Source: Mesorhizobium sp. (GTDB lineage: Bacteria; Pseudomonadota; Alphaproteobacteria; Rhizobiales; Rhizobiaceae). Taken from it: DNA of 64,000 nt. Under the pieces are notes generated by a model. It saw only the letters and a program-made list of their open reading frames with translations, had not been told where the DNA came from and searched no databases. Where the stretch lies: positions 62,001 to 126,000 of the forward strand of contig SAQE01000008.1 of the NCBI GenBank assembly GCA_004020545.1, read 5' to 3'. The position numbers and the translations under genes were made by a program. This document shows positions 43,278-53,166 of the stretch, in pieces (the stretch's first letter is position 1; each line of letters begins with the position of its first letter).

Positions 43278-45851
43278 ATGAAGACAGGATCGCTGCCGGA
43301 ACTCCCGGTATCCGCCGTGCTGCCGGCGCTTGGGCAGGCGCTCGCCGGGCGCAACAGTGCCGTGCTGGTGGCGCCCCCCGGCGCCGGCAAGACCACGCTG
43401 CTGCCGTTGGCGCTGCTCGACGCGCCTTGGCTCGGCGATGGCAGGATCGTGCTGTTGGAACCGCGCCGACTGGCCGCCCGTGCCGCTGCGCGCCGCATGG
43501 CCGAGCTGCTCGGCGAGGAGCCCGGCGGCACCGTCGGCTATGCCATGCGTATGGAAAACCGCACCTCGGCCCGGACGAAAATCCTTGTCGTCACCGAGGG
43601 CGTGCTCTCCCGCATGATCCTCGACGATCCGGAACTGCCCGGCGTTTCGGCGGTGATCTTCGACGAATTCCACGAGCGCTCGCTCGACGGCGATTTCGGC
43701 CTCGCGCTGGCGCTCGATGTCCAGGGTGCGTTGCGGCCCGACCTGCGTCTGCTGGTCATGTCCGCCACGCTCGACGGCGCGCGCGTCGCAAAACTCCTGG
43801 CCGGGGCGCCGGTGATCGAAAGCGAGGGTCGCGCCTATCCGGTCGAGATCCGCTATGACGAGCGCCCGGCCGGCATGGCCGTCGAGGACGCGATGGCCAA
43901 GGCGGTCCGTTCCGCTCTCGCCACCGAGCAGGGCAGCGTGCTCGCTTTCCTGCCCGGACAGCGCGAGATCGAACGCACGGCCGAGCGGCTTCTGGGCAAT
44001 GTCGCGGCCGACACCGATATCGTCCCGCTCTACGGTCAGCTCGACAACAGGGCGCAGGACGCCGCGATCAGGCCGGCCCCAACCGGTCGCCGCAAGGTGG
44101 TGCTGGCGACATCGATCGCGGAAACCTCGATCACCATCGACGGCGTGCGCGTCGTCATCGATTCCGGCCTGTCGCGCCTGCCGCGCTACGAGCCGGCAAG
44201 CGGCCTGACCCGGCTGGAGACGGTCCGCGTCAGCAAAGCCTCGGCCGATCAGCGTGCCGGCCGCGCCGGCCGCACCCAACCCGGCGTCGCCATCCGGCTG
44301 TGGCGCGCCGAACAGACGGCGGCGTTTCCCGCCTTCACGCCGCCGGAAATCCTCGAGGCCGACCTTTCCGGCCTGCTGCTCGACTGCGCCGCCTTCGGTG
44401 TCGCCGATCCGTCGGGCCTGTCCTTTCTAGACCCGCCGCCGGCGCCTGCGCTCAACGAGGCGAGGGTGCTGCTCAAGGCGCTGCACGCCATCGATGACGT
44501 TGGCCGGCTGACGGAGGCTGGCGCGGCGATGCGCAAATTGGCGCTGCCGGTGCGGCTGGCGCACATGGTGGCGGAAGCGGCGAAAGCCGGCCAGGCGCTC
44601 GAAGCGGCGACGCTTGCCGTGCTGCTCACCGAGCGCGGGCTGGGCGGCGACAGCGCCGACCTCGAGCGCCGGCTGATGCGCTTTCGCACCGAAAAATCGC
44701 CGCGCGCCAACGCCGCCCGGCAGCTTGCCGAGCGCCTGGCCAAACCCTCCCCCTCGAGGGGAGGGTCGGCGAGCGCGCTGAGCGACGCTCAGCGTGATCG
44801 ACGGGGTGGGGTCGCCGGTCGCGTGCCCGAACCGACCCCACCCCGATCCGCTGCGCGGCTCGACCCTCCCCACAAGGGGGAGGGTAAGAGCGCCGGCGCT
44901 CTCCTCATCCATGCCTGGCCCGATCGTCTCGCCAGGGCCCGCGGCGAGCGCGGCCGCTTCGTGCTCGCCAATGGTTCGGGTGCGATGGTCGATGCCGCCG
45001 ATCCGCTGGCCGGCGAGGTCTGGCTGGTCGTCGCGGACCTGCAGGGCAAGGCGCAGAACGCCCGCATCACAGCCGCCACGCCCGTCGACGAGGCCGACAT
45101 CCGTGCCGCGCTTGCCGACCGCATCGAGACGCGGCGCGAGGCAAGCTTCGACCGCGAGCGGCGTGCGGTGCGCGTGCGCGAGACCGCTCGCCTTGGCGCC
45201 ATCACGCTTTCCGAGCGCATGCTGCCGGCGCCTTCGGGCGCCGATGCGGATCGGGCCATCCTGGATGCCCTGCGCGAGCACGGCCTGTCGCTGCTCGACT
45301 GGGGCAAGGAGGCCGAGACGCTGCGCCAGCGGCTGGGCTGGCTCAATCGCGGCCTCGGCGCACCCTGGCCCGATGTCTCGGACCAGGCGCTGCTCGACCG
45401 CCTCGACGACTGGTTGCTGCCCTTCCTCGAAGGCAGTGCTTCCTTCGCGGCGATCAAGCCGGCGACGCTTGCGGCCGGTCTGATGTCGCTGGTCCCGCAC
45501 GACCTGCAGCGCAAAGTGGAATCACTGGCGCCGACCCATTTCGATGCGCCCTCGGGCAGCCATGTTCCGATCCGCTATGATGGCGAATGGCCGGTGCTGT
45601 CGATCCGCGTGCAGGAATTGTTCGGGCTCGACCGCCATCCGGCGATCGCGGGCGGCACGGTGCCGCTGACGCTCGAGCTGTTGTCGCCGGCGCATCGCCC
45701 GATCCAGACGACGCGGGACCTGCCGGGCTTCTGGCGCGGCTCCTGGGCGGATGTGCGCACCGACATGCGCGGCCGCTATCCGAAACATGTCTGGCCGGAA
45801 AACCCGCTGCTGGCGGCCGCCACCAGCCGTGCCAAGCCGCACGGGACCTGA
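43278..45851 (+). CDS. hrpB: ATP-dependent helicase HrpB with palindromic insertion
   Basis: An 857-residue DEAH-type helicase. Walker A is VAPPGAGKTTLLPLALL, the DEAH box appears as IFDEFHERSLDGDFGL, and SATLDG and QRAGRAGRTQPG follow. The C-terminal HrpB-specific part ends near WPENPLLAAATSRAKPHGT. Residues about 490-537 are encoded by a 142-base palindromic repeat inserted in frame (44744-44885); without it the length is near the usual 810-820. The insertion lies between the helicase core and the C-terminal domain, probably in a surface loop. Function in alphaproteobacteria is unclear. Confidence 0.93.
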   Translation: MKTGSLPELPVSAVLPALGQALAGRNSAVLVAPPGAGKTTLLPLALLDAPWLGDGRIVLLEPRRLAARAAARRMAELLGEEPGGTVGYAMRMENRTSARTKILVVTEGVLSRMILDDPELPGVSAVIFDEFHERSLDGDFGLALALDVQGALRPDLRLLVMSATLDGARVAKLLAGAPVIESEGRAYPVEIRYDERPAGMAVEDAMAKAVRSALATEQGSVLAFLPGQREIERTAERLLGNVAADTDIVPLYGQLDNRAQDAAIRPAPTGRRKVVLATSIAETSITIDGVRVVIDSGLSRLPRYEPASGLTRLETVRVSKASADQRAGRAGRTQPGVAIRLWRAEQTAAFPAFTPPEILEADLSGLLLDCAAFGVADPSGLSFLDPPPAPALNEARVLLKALHAIDDVGRLTEAGAAMRKLALPVRLAHMVAEAAKAGQALEAATLAVLLTERGLGGDSADLERRLMRFRTEKSPRANAARQLAERLAKPSPSRGGSASALSDAQRDRRGGVAGRVPEPTPPRSAARLDPPHKGEGKSAGALLIHAWPDRLARARGERGRFVLANGSGAMVDAADPLAGEVWLVVADLQGKAQNARITAATPVDEADIRAALADRIETRREASFDRERRAVRVRETARLGAITLSERMLPAPSGADADRAILDALREHGLSLLDWGKEAETLRQRLGWLNRGLGAPWPDVSDQALLDRLDDWLLPFLEGSASFAAIKPATLAAGLMSLVPHDLQRKVESLAPTHFDAPSGSHVPIRYDGEWPVLSIRVQELFGLDRHPAIAGGTVPLTLELLSPAHRPIQTTRDLPGFWRGSWADVRTDMRGRYPKHVWPENPLLAAATSRAKPHGT
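44744..44885. repeat. Palindromic repeat element inside hrpB
   Basis: Ends are perfect 11-bp inverted repeats ACCCTCCCCCT/AGGGGGAGGGT. Inside are hairpins at 44745-44765 (CCCTCCCC/GGGGAGGG), a central 13-bp stem CGGGGTGGGGTCG (44802-44814) with CGACCCCACCCCG (44833-44845), and a third at 44863-44884. The reading frame of hrpB stays open through it. Such units usually occur between rhizobial genes. Confidence 0.88.
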
Positions 45852-45926
45852 CCTTGGGCAGAAGCTTTGGCGAGCCTCGCGTGATCGGACGGCGTACGTT
45901 GGCGATTGGCGCGAACGCCCATCACT

Positions 45927-46105
45927 TCGTCATCCACGGGCGGAGCAAGGAGCGAAGCGACGCGCGTAGACCCGAGGATCCATTCCGTGACTTCCAAGCG
46001 TTGCGACGGTTCAGAATTCTGCTCCGCTGCATTCTATGGTCAAGGTAACGGAATGGATCCTCGGGTCTGCGCTCCGCTTCGCGTCGCTCCGCCCGTGGAT
46101 GACGA
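45927..46105. repeat. 179-base intergenic inverted repeat
   Basis: Outer arms of 20 identical bases (TCGTCATCCACGGGCGGAGC and its complement) and inner arms of 21 (AGACCCGAGGATCCATTCCG plus T and its complement) flank an unpaired centre of about 60 bases. It fills most of the 385-base gap between hrpB and actS. No gene is seen in this gap. Confidence 0.88.
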
Positions 46106-46236
46106 AATCGCGAGGGGTCTCGGCCAATCACCAAGCGCTCACAATGGTGAACCGAAACACCGGCTGCTGCCGACCAGTCAAGTCCCCCTTACAGCGCTAC
46201 TAGCGCTTACCCTCCTGCGGCTATAATCGTAAGTCG

Positions 46237-47562
46237 ATGATCAACATTCTGCGCGCGCCCGATTCCCAGCAGAGCCAGCGGCTGCGGCTCAACACGCTGA
46301 TCCGTCTGCGCTGGCTCGCCATCGTCGGCCAGAGCATCGCGGTGCTCGTCGTCGCCTATGGGCTGAAATTTCCGCTGCCGGTCTCGATGTGCTTCGCGCT
46401 CATCGCCTGCTCGGCCTGGATGAACCTCTGGCTGACCTTCCGCTATCCGGCGGCGCACCGGCTGGGTCCGCTGGCGGCCTTCGCCATCCTGACTTTCGAC
46501 AGCCTGCAGCTCGCCGGGCTGCTCTACATGACCGGCGGCCTGACCAATCCGTTCTCGGTCCTGCTCTCTGTGCCGGTGGTCATCTCCGCCGCGTCGCTGC
46601 CGCTACGCTTTACGGCGACGCTCGGCGTGCTGGTCATCGTGGCGGCAACGCTGCTGGTGTTCTTCCATCTGCCGCTGCCCTGGTACGAGAATGCGCCGCT
46701 GCCGATGCCGTTCATTTATGTCGCCGGCATGTGGATGGCCGTGTTCGCCTCGATCGCCTTCACCGCCATCTACGCTTTCCGCGTCGCGGCGGAGGCGCGC
46801 CTGCTCGCCAATGCGCTTGCCGCCACCGAGCTGGTGCTGCAGCGCGAGCAGCATCTGTCCGCGCTGGACGGGCTGGCGGCGGCCGCCGCGCACGAGCTCG
46901 GCACGCCTCTGGCCACCATCACGGTCGTCGCCAAGGAGATGGAAAAGGCGCTCGGCAAGGATCCGAAATTCGGCGAGGACGTGAAGCTGCTGCGCTCGCA
47001 GAGCGAGCGTTGCCGCGAGATCCTGAAGCGGCTGACCAGCTTATCCTCGGAAGGCGAGGCGCACCTGTCGCGCCTGCCGCTGACCTCGCTGGTCGAGGAG
47101 GTGACGGCGCCGCACCGCGATTTCGGCATCTCGATCCGGCTGCGTCCCGGCGAGCGCATCGGCCCGGAGCCGGTCGGGCAGCGCAGCCCCGGCGTCATCT
47201 ACGGGCTCGGCAACCTGGTCGAGAACGCCGTCGACTTCGCCAAGAAGACCGTCACCATCAGCTGGAACTGGGACAGCGAGGAGGTCTCCTTCGCCATCAC
47301 CGACGACGGACCGGGCTTCCCGCCGGAGATCATCGACCGCATCGGCGAGCCCTATATGTCGACACGCCAGGGGACCGAGGCCGGCGGCGGCCTTGGCCTC
47401 GGGCTGTTCATCGCCAAGACCTTGCTCGAGCGCTCCGGCGCGACGCTCGACTTCCGCAATTCCAGCGGGCTCGGCGAGGGCGCGGTGGTGCAGGTCACCT
47501 GGCCGCGCGCCGTCTTCCTCAATCCCGAGCAACTGTCCGGGACCATGTTCGACAACGCCTGA
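46237..47562 (+). CDS. actS: Redox sensor histidine kinase ActS (RegB/PrrB)
   Basis: A 441-residue membrane kinase with six N-terminal membrane segments. The quinone-site heptapeptide GGLTNPF is at residues 100-106. His219 lies in AAAAAHELGTPLATI. The redox Cys259 in SERCREILKRL matches RegB Cys265. The ATPase has NLVENAVDFA and GGGLGLGLFIAKTLLE. It senses respiratory redox state and phosphorylates ActR. The length and all marker residues fit. Confidence 0.95.
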   Translation: MINILRAPDSQQSQRLRLNTLIRLRWLAIVGQSIAVLVVAYGLKFPLPVSMCFALIACSAWMNLWLTFRYPAAHRLGPLAAFAILTFDSLQLAGLLYMTGGLTNPFSVLLSVPVVISAASLPLRFTATLGVLVIVAATLLVFFHLPLPWYENAPLPMPFIYVAGMWMAVFASIAFTAIYAFRVAAEARLLANALAATELVLQREQHLSALDGLAAAAAHELGTPLATITVVAKEMEKALGKDPKFGEDVKLLRSQSERCREILKRLTSLSSEGEAHLSRLPLTSLVEEVTAPHRDFGISIRLRPGERIGPEPVGQRSPGVIYGLGNLVENAVDFAKKTVTISWNWDSEEVSFAITDDGPGFPPEIIDRIGEPYMSTRQGTEAGGGLGLGLFIAKTLLERSGATLDFRNSSGLGEGAVVQVTWPRAVFLNPEQLSGTMFDNA

Positions 47563-47656
47563 GCCTTGCGTTTTCCGCATGGCAGCTTTGTTGCCGGCTG
47601 TAAAAATTGGACAATGCTGTTGCGGAATTGTATCTGCGTAAAAGTAAGGCAACTCG

Positions 47657-47681
47657 CCCAAAACCGTGCAGCGGTTTTGGG
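47657..47681 (+). promoter_or_regulatory. Hairpin between actS and actR
   Basis: A perfect 10-bp stem, CCCAAAACCG/CGGTTTTGGG, with loop TGCAG lies 85 bases before actR. There is no U-tract. It may be an attenuator, or an operator for control of actR apart from actS. Confidence 0.5.
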
Positions 47682-47766
47682 AAATGCCCCGAGACAAGGA
47701 CTGAATGCGCGTTCGCCAGAATCCGTTTCGACGCGAGGCGCTTTAAGTCGTTAGGATGCTGATGAA

Positions 47767-48330
47767 ATGAGCGCAGACGAAGCCACTGGCGCAATGGTTG
47801 AGGGCGAGGACACCTCGCTGCTGATCGTCGACGACGACAAGCCGTTCCTCACCCGGCTTGCCCGCGCCATGGAAACCAGGGGCTTCGCGGTCGAGACGGC
47901 GGAGAGCGTGGAGGAGGCCGTCGCCAAGGCGCGCGCCCATCCGCCGGCCTACGCGGTGGTCGATATGCGCCTCGGCGACGGCAACGGTCTCGACGTGGTC
48001 GCCGCCATCCGCGAGAAGCGCGACGATTCCCGCACCATCATCCTGACCGGCTATGGCAACATCGCCACCGCGGTGACGGCGGTGAAGCTCGGCGCCGTCG
48101 ACTATCTGTCGAAGCCGGCCGACGCCGACGACGTCTTCGCCGCGCTCACCCGCACCGCCGGCGAGCGCGCGGCGCCGCCCGAAAACCCGATGTCGGCCGA
48201 CCGCGTGCGCTGGGAACACATCCAGCGCGTCTACGAAATGTGCGACCGCAACGTTTCCGAGACCGCGCGCCGGCTCAACATGCATCGCCGCACCTTGCAG
48301 CGCATCCTCGCCAAGCGCGCGCCGCGCTGA
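47767..48330 (+). CDS. actR: Response regulator ActR (RegA/PrrA)
   Basis: A 187-residue regulator. The receiver has LLIVDDDKPF and VVDMRLGDGNG with Asp66 as the phosphorylation site (counted from this ATG) and LSKPAD. The C-terminal Fis-type HTH reads NVSETARRLNMHRRTLQRIL. RegA-type proteins control respiration, carbon and nitrogen fixation genes and acid tolerance. It lies 204 bases after its kinase gene. Confidence 0.96.
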   Translation: MSADEATGAMVEGEDTSLLIVDDDKPFLTRLARAMETRGFAVETAESVEEAVAKARAHPPAYAVVDMRLGDGNGLDVVAAIREKRDDSRTIILTGYGNIATAVTAVKLGAVDYLSKPADADDVFAALTRTAGERAAPPENPMSADRVRWEHIQRVYEMCDRNVSETARRLNMHRRTLQRILAKRAPR

Positions 48331-48408
48331 CCCACTTGCGTCGCCAAAGACGCTTACGCATCATCCGACAACAGGATTCCGGCCCGTTGGCCGTGTTACG
48401 GAGGCGAT

Positions 48409-49599
48409 ATGCGCGACGAGCGGCCGAAATCGATCCTTCGCGAGTTCCTCGACGGCGAGGCGTCCGGCGGCATCATCCTGATGGCGGCAGCGGCGCTGGC
48501 CTTGATCGTCGCCAACTCGCCGCTCGCCGAAACCTATTTCACCGTCCTCCACGGCTATCTCGGACCGCTCAGCGTCTCGCACTGGATCAATGACGGGCTG
48601 ATGGCGGTGTTCTTCCTGCTGGTCGGGCTGGAGATCAAGCGCGAGATGCTGGACGGCCAGCTCTCGACCTGGCCCCGCCGCGTGCTGCCCGGCATCGCCG
48701 CCGCCGGCGGCATGCTGGTTCCGGCGCTGGTCTATGTCTTGATCAACCGCGACAATCAGGCGGCACTGTCCGGTTGGGCGATCCCGACCGCCACCGACAT
48801 CGCCTTCGCGCTGGGAGTCTTGTCGCTGCTCGGCAGCCGCGTGCCGGCCTCGCTGAAAGTGTTCCTCACCGCCTTGGCCATCATCGATGACCTCGGCGCC
48901 GTCATCATCATCGCCCTGTTCTACACCAGCGGCCTGTCGCTCGCCTATCTGGCGGCTGCTTTCGCGGTCATCGCGATGCTCGTCGTGCTCAACCGCATGC
49001 GGGTGATGAACCTGTTGCCGTATCTCGTGATCGGCGCGGTGCTGTGGGTGCTGGTGCTGAAATCGGGCGTGCATGCCACGCTTGCCGGCGTGGCGCTGGC
49101 GCTCACCGTTCCGCTCGAGCGCTCGCCCGGCATCGGCCACGATGTCGAGCATTCGCCGCTGCACCGGCTGGAACATGGCCTGCACAAGCTCGTGCCCTTC
49201 ATCGTCATCCCGATCTTCGGCTTCGCCAATGCCGGCGTCCCGCTCGGCGGCCTGAGCTTCGCCGCTCTGGTCGAGCCGCTGACGCTGGGCGTCGCCGCCG
49301 GCCTCGTGCTCGGCAAGCTGGTCGGCGTCTTCGGCTCCTCGGCCATCGCCATCCGGCTCGGCCTCGCCGACCTGCCGGTCAATGCCGGCTGGCTGCACAT
49401 GCTTGGCATTTCGCTTCTGTGCGGCATCGGCTTCACCATGAGCCTGTTCATCGGCCTGCTCGCCTTCGCCGGTGACACAGCGCTTCAGGACGCGGTGAAG
49501 GTCGGCATACTCGGCGGCTCTCTGATTGCCGCGCTGCTCGGCGCGGCGGTGCTGCTCATGGCGCCGCCGGCGGGCGGGGCGGAAGAAGATCTGGGCTAG
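48409..49599 (+). CDS. nhaA: Na+/H+ antiporter NhaA
   Basis: A 396-residue antiporter with about 12 membrane segments. [15 protein letters not shown] and [18 protein letters not shown] give the two critical Asp residues of NhaA in the second motif. GGAGGCGAT is the ribosome site. It exports Na+ at alkaline pH. The next gene is convergent with a 6-base gap. Confidence 0.95.
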   Translation: MRDERPKSILREFLDGEASGGIILMAAAALALIVANSPLAETYFTVLHGYLGPLSVSHWINDGLMAVFFLLVGLEIKREMLDGQLSTWPRRVLPGIAAAGGMLVPALVYVLINRDNQAALSGWAIPTATDIAFALGVLSLLGSRVPASLKVFLTALAIIDDLGAVIIIALFYTSGLSLAYLAAAFAVIAMLVVLNRMRVMNLLPYLVIGAVLWVLVLKSGVHATLAGVALALTVPLERSPGIGHDVEHSPLHRLEHGLHKLVPFIVIPIFGFANAGVPLGGLSFAALVEPLTLGVAAGLVLGKLVGVFGSSAIAIRLGLADLPVNAGWLHMLGISLLCGIGFTMSLFIGLLAFAGDTALQDAVKVGILGGSLIAALLGAAVLLMAPPAGGAEEDLG

Positions 49600-49605
49600 A
49601 ACCTC

Positions 49606-50652
49606 TCAGGGCGCGATAGGCTCCGGCGGCAGGCCAAAGGCCGCGAACAAAGTGGGGCCGAGTGGCGGCACATAGATCGTCAGCGAGGCGATTTTACCGT
49701 CGGCGGGTTCCATTACATGCAGCGAATGGGGTCGCCAGACGAAATCCTGACGCCCGAGCGCGTAAACGCCCACTGCCGGCTGGGCGTTGGCGCCGATGGC
49801 CACCGCTCGATAGCCGGCGAAATTGCCCCAGACGCTCCCCAGGAAGGCGCTGATTGCCGGGCGTCCGCGGTACCATTCCTGCCATGGCGGCATGTGGTAG
49901 ATGGCGTCGTCGCGCAGCAGCTCGACGAGTCCGTCCAGATTGTCGGCCTGCCAGGCCTGCATATAGCGTTCGAGCAGCAGGCCTTCGTCCGGACTGGGCA
50001 GTAATCGCTGCAGTGGGCGCCCCTGGGGGTAGCGCCCACCAAGCGTCGCGCGGGCCCGCTGCAAGGCGCTGTTGATCGAGGCGGTGGTTCCGCCAAGCAA
50101 ATGCGCAGTCTCGATGGAAGACCATCCGAGCACATCGCAAAGCAGCAGGACGGCGCGCTGCCGCGGCGGCAACAGCTGGATCGCCGCGACGAAGGCGAGC
50201 CGCACGGCCTCGCGGGCCTCGTAACGCGCTTCCGGACCGGGCCGGTCGTCGGCAATGTCAGGCAGTTCCGCGTCCGGATATGGCTCCAGCCAAGCAAACT
50301 CGGTGGCCGGTCCGCCGGTCGCTCTTCCTTCGGAGGGTGGCCGCTCGGGTTGCTCGATAATGCGCCGCGCCGACGACCGTGCTTTGATGGCATTGAGGCA
50401 GCTGTTGGTGGCGATGCTGTAGAGCCATCCGCGCACCGAGCCGCGTCCGTCGAATTGCGACCGCCCGCGCCAGGCTTTGAGGAACGTCTCCTGGACGAGA
50501 TCGTCCGCCTCGTTGAGCGAACCCATCATACGGTAACAATGGAGCTTGAGCTCGCGGCGGTGGGCGACGCTCAGTCGCTCGAAGGCCAGCTGGTCGAGGA
50601 CCGGCTGGCCTGACCGGCCCAAAGGCTCGATAGGGCCGGGAGCGTCAGTCAT
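49606..50652 (-). CDS. ECF sigma factor with SnoaL-like C-terminal domain
   Basis: A 348-residue sigma factor. Region 2 reads CYRMMGSLNEADDLVQETFLKAW and region 4 contains LPPRQRAVLLLCDVLGWSS; after that about 130 residues form a SnoaL/NTF2-like domain (LERYMQAWQADNLDGLVELL). This matches the SigG/ECF-SnoaL type, in which the extra domain is thought to control activity without an anti-sigma factor. It follows an SDR gene on the same strand by 43 bases. Confidence 0.9.
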   Translation of the reverse strand: MTDAPGPIEPLGRSGQPVLDQLAFERLSVAHRRELKLHCYRMMGSLNEADDLVQETFLKAWRGRSQFDGRGSVRGWLYSIATNSCLNAIKARSSARRIIEQPERPPSEGRATGGPATEFAWLEPYPDAELPDIADDRPGPEARYEAREAVRLAFVAAIQLLPPRQRAVLLLCDVLGWSSIETAHLLGGTTASINSALQRARATLGGRYPQGRPLQRLLPSPDEGLLLERYMQAWQADNLDGLVELLRDDAIYHMPPWQEWYRGRPAISAFLGSVWGNFAGYRAVAIGANAQPAVGVYALGRQDFVWRPHSLHVMEPADGKIASLTIYVPPLGPTLFAAFGLPPEPIAP

Positions 50653-50695
50653 GGGAAGCCCGGTGAGTTGAATTGCGCCGGCATCCTGCGCCGCC

Positions 50696-51442
50696 TCATG
50701 CCGCCGCCGCAAGGCCGCTGCCGCTCACGGTGAAGGAACTGCCCTGCGGCTTGCCCGTCGCGAGTTGCACCACCGCCCGTCCGACATCGTCCGGCGTCTG
50801 CATGTCGCTCATGCTGGCCAGGAAATCGGCCGGGCGGATGCCCATATAGGCGGCGATGCTGTCGATGCCGCGATCGCCGACCCCGGTGCCTGGCATGATG
50901 CGGGCCGGCGAAAGCGCCATGAAGCGCAGGCCGAGGCCGAGCCGGTCCGATTCCTTTTGGCAATGACCGGCCAAAAATATCTGCATGCGCTTGGCGCCGG
51001 CATAGCCGCCGGAATTCGGCGGTCCGCCGCTGATGGCGGCGCCGCTGGCGATCAGCAGCACCCGGCTGCCCTCTTTGAGCCGACCCTTGAGGGCTTCCCG
51101 ACAGAACAGGAACGACGCCTTGACATCCATTTCCCAGTTCGCCGAGAAGACCTCCCAGCTTTGCTCCTGTATCGGCGCGGCAGGGGCCAGCGCGCCCGCG
51201 CAGACCACCAGCACATCGGGAGCCAGCGTTTTGAAAACCGCCTGCGGCGCGGCTTCCGCCGTCGCGTCCATGCTGAGGGTCTTCAAGCCAGGGCGTTCCC
51301 AGGCGAGTTGCTTCAGGTCGGCGGCGCCACGGGCTACGGCCAGCACGGTCGCTCCCTCGCCAAGCGCGGCTGCGACGATCGAGCGGCCAACGCCCCGGCT
51401 GCCTCCGACGACGACGACGTTCTGATTTTGCAACGATTTCAT
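50696..51442 (-). CDS. Short-chain dehydrogenase/reductase
   Basis: A 248-residue SDR. VVVVGGSRGVGRSI binds the cofactor, LLIASGAAI holds the catalytic Ser region and GGYAGAKRM the YxxxK. It precedes the ECF sigma factor gene, and the two may form an operon controlled by that factor. Substrate unknown. Confidence 0.88.
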   Translation of the reverse strand: MKSLQNQNVVVVGGSRGVGRSIVAAALGEGATVLAVARGAADLKQLAWERPGLKTLSMDATAEAAPQAVFKTLAPDVLVVCAGALAPAAPIQEQSWEVFSANWEMDVKASFLFCREALKGRLKEGSRVLLIASGAAISGGPPNSGGYAGAKRMQIFLAGHCQKESDRLGLGLRFMALSPARIMPGTGVGDRGIDSIAAYMGIRPADFLASMSDMQTPDDVGRAVVQLATGKPQGSSFTVSGSGLAAAA

Positions 51443-51621
51443 ACTTCACCTCTTTTCCAGGCCGCCGGCCATCCGGACGCGCCTGTTGGTGAAGACAATC
51501 GGGATCAGCGGAAATCATCGGTGCGGAACGAAAATTCTTGCCGGCATCATGCAGCGGCCAACTCGAGCCCGGCCTAATGCGGGACGTCGGCGACAACGCG
51601 CTCACGCTCCGGAGCGAAAAT

Positions 51622-52122
51622 CTACTCGCTCTCGCCATCCAGCGCCGGCACCGCCACGCCGGCGAGCTCCGCCGCCAGCAGCCGCGCAGCGCCCGCGCGG
51701 GCGATCCTGAGCATCAGCGCTTTGCGCGTCGCGGCCGCCATGCGGTGCTCCGGCGCATCGCGCAGGATCTCGGCGCCATAGCCGTCGGAGAGGATGAAGC
51801 CGCACTCTTCGGGAAATATCTCCTGCGGCACGCCGGGATGGGTGGCGAAGAAGAAGCGGTCGGAATGCAGCCGATAGTCCGGCCATTTGCGGTCGACGCG
51901 AAAATCCTCGATCGAGGATTTGATCTCGATGATCCAGATGTCGCCCTGCCGGGTCAGCGCGACGAGGTCGGCGCGGCGCCCGGTGGCGAGCGACAGTTCC
52001 GGCAGCACATGCGCGCCCATTTCGCTGAGCAAGCGCTGCACGCCGCGCCGCACCAGCATGGCGCGCTCCGACTGCCGGCCGTCGATCAGCGGGTTGAGGG
52101 GAATCGGGGAGACGATAGGCAT
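51622..52122 (-). CDS. mmcB: MmcB family DNA repair protein
   Basis: A 166-residue nuclease-fold protein (PD-(D/E)xK). LATGRRADLVAL and IWIIEIKSSIEDF give the Asp and ExK. MmcB belongs to the SOS-type regulon in Caulobacter, where it was named for mitomycin C sensitivity. The start MPIVSPIPLNPLIDGRQSE at 52122 fits the family. Confidence 0.88.
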   Translation of the reverse strand: MPIVSPIPLNPLIDGRQSERAMLVRRGVQRLLSEMGAHVLPELSLATGRRADLVALTRQGDIWIIEIKSSIEDFRVDRKWPDYRLHSDRFFFATHPGVPQEIFPEECGFILSDGYGAEILRDAPEHRMAAATRKALMLRIARAGAARLLAAELAGVAVPALDGESE

Positions 52123-52268
52123 GGCAGCACCATGCCAGATTTTGTTCACGGTTTGAACCCGTTTCTTATCGGGTTGACGGACCCCGACGGACCTATGCGG
52201 CCGGCAGTGCGACTTCAGGCCAAAGATTAGATATCACTAATATGTTATGGTCATGCGAGGGGATTTCC

Positions 52269-52673
52269 ATGTACCACCGAGGAAGACACGTCGCATGGGT
52301 TTGGCTTGCCTTAGTTGGCGATGCAGACGCTCACGATTGGTACACAGGCAAGGCTGACCCTGTCATGCGATATGACTGTTGTGGGGACAAGGATTGCCAC
52401 CCAATCGACCCCAGTGATGTCAGGGCGACAAAGGATGGGTATTACGTCAGGATGCCGCGCCCGACCTATATGAATGAACCGCAGGAAGCGGAATGGTTCA
52501 TCCCAAGCGAGCGAGTCCAGACCGCGCCGGATGACCGATACCATATCTGCGAACGTTTGATGACGTTTTACCGGACGATCACGCCACATATGGAGTTCGA
52601 GGCGTATCAGAGATACAGATGGACGTGCTTCTTCGTGCCCATGGGCACAGGCTCAATCACGACTGAGCGCTAG
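52269..52673 (+). CDS. Hypothetical exported protein
   Basis: A 134-residue protein with a possible short signal (VAWVWLALVGDADA before HDWYTG). A small Cys group (YDCCGDKDCHPI) and aromatic residues follow. Similar small proteins with HDWYTG-type starts occur in rhizobia as far as I recall, without known function. GAGGGGAT precedes the ATG. Confidence 0.65.
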   Translation: MYHRGRHVAWVWLALVGDADAHDWYTGKADPVMRYDCCGDKDCHPIDPSDVRATKDGYYVRMPRPTYMNEPQEAEWFIPSERVQTAPDDRYHICERLMTFYRTITPHMEFEAYQRYRWTCFFVPMGTGSITTER

Positions 52674-52792
52674 AACTCGATTCACTGGTCCCGTCCCGCC
52701 CACGGATGAATGCGACCGCCTCCCGGTGATCTCACCCACTGCCTTCAACCGTGCTTCACGCAAATATTGCGAATACTGCGCCATCTAGCGCT

Positions 52793-53095
52793 TCATTCGG
52801 GCTCCCCGAGGTCGCCTTCGAAGATGAGCAGGACGCGGTTTGACGCCCGCAGCGCAAACCGCCGGGCTTCGTCGTAAGCCGGATCGGCATAGCAGGCCTT
52901 GGCCATCTCCAGTGACGGGAATTCGACGACGACCATCCGACCGGCATCCCGCGCCTCTACCAGCAAGGGTGGCTCTTTGGTGGGATTGCTGCGCGCCTGA
53001 TACTTCTCGCCGATAGGCTTCCATAGCCTGGCATATTCAGCTTGCGCCTCCTGATCCGAAATCTCGGTGCCAATGATCAGCCAATATCCCTTCAC
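52793..53095 (-). CDS. DUF1330 domain protein
   Basis: A 100-residue protein of the dimeric alpha/beta barrel type. It starts MKGYWLIIGTEISDQEAQ and has VVVEFPSLEMAKACYADPAY, the typical DUF1330 pattern. Function unknown. Confidence 0.88.
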   Translation of the reverse strand: MKGYWLIIGTEISDQEAQAEYARLWKPIGEKYQARSNPTKEPPLLVEARDAGRMVVVEFPSLEMAKACYADPAYDEARRFALRASNRVLLIFEGDLGEPE

Positions 53096-53166
53096 GGTTA
53101 AGCGCTCCTGCTGCTGAATGGTTGGTGCTCGCGAGCTAAGACCTAGATCAGGCGCTTGTCGCTGGT

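Noticed and set aside
44744..44885. Insertion sequence in hrpB
   Set aside because: It is only 142 bases, has no transposase and keeps the frame; it is a palindromic repeat unit.
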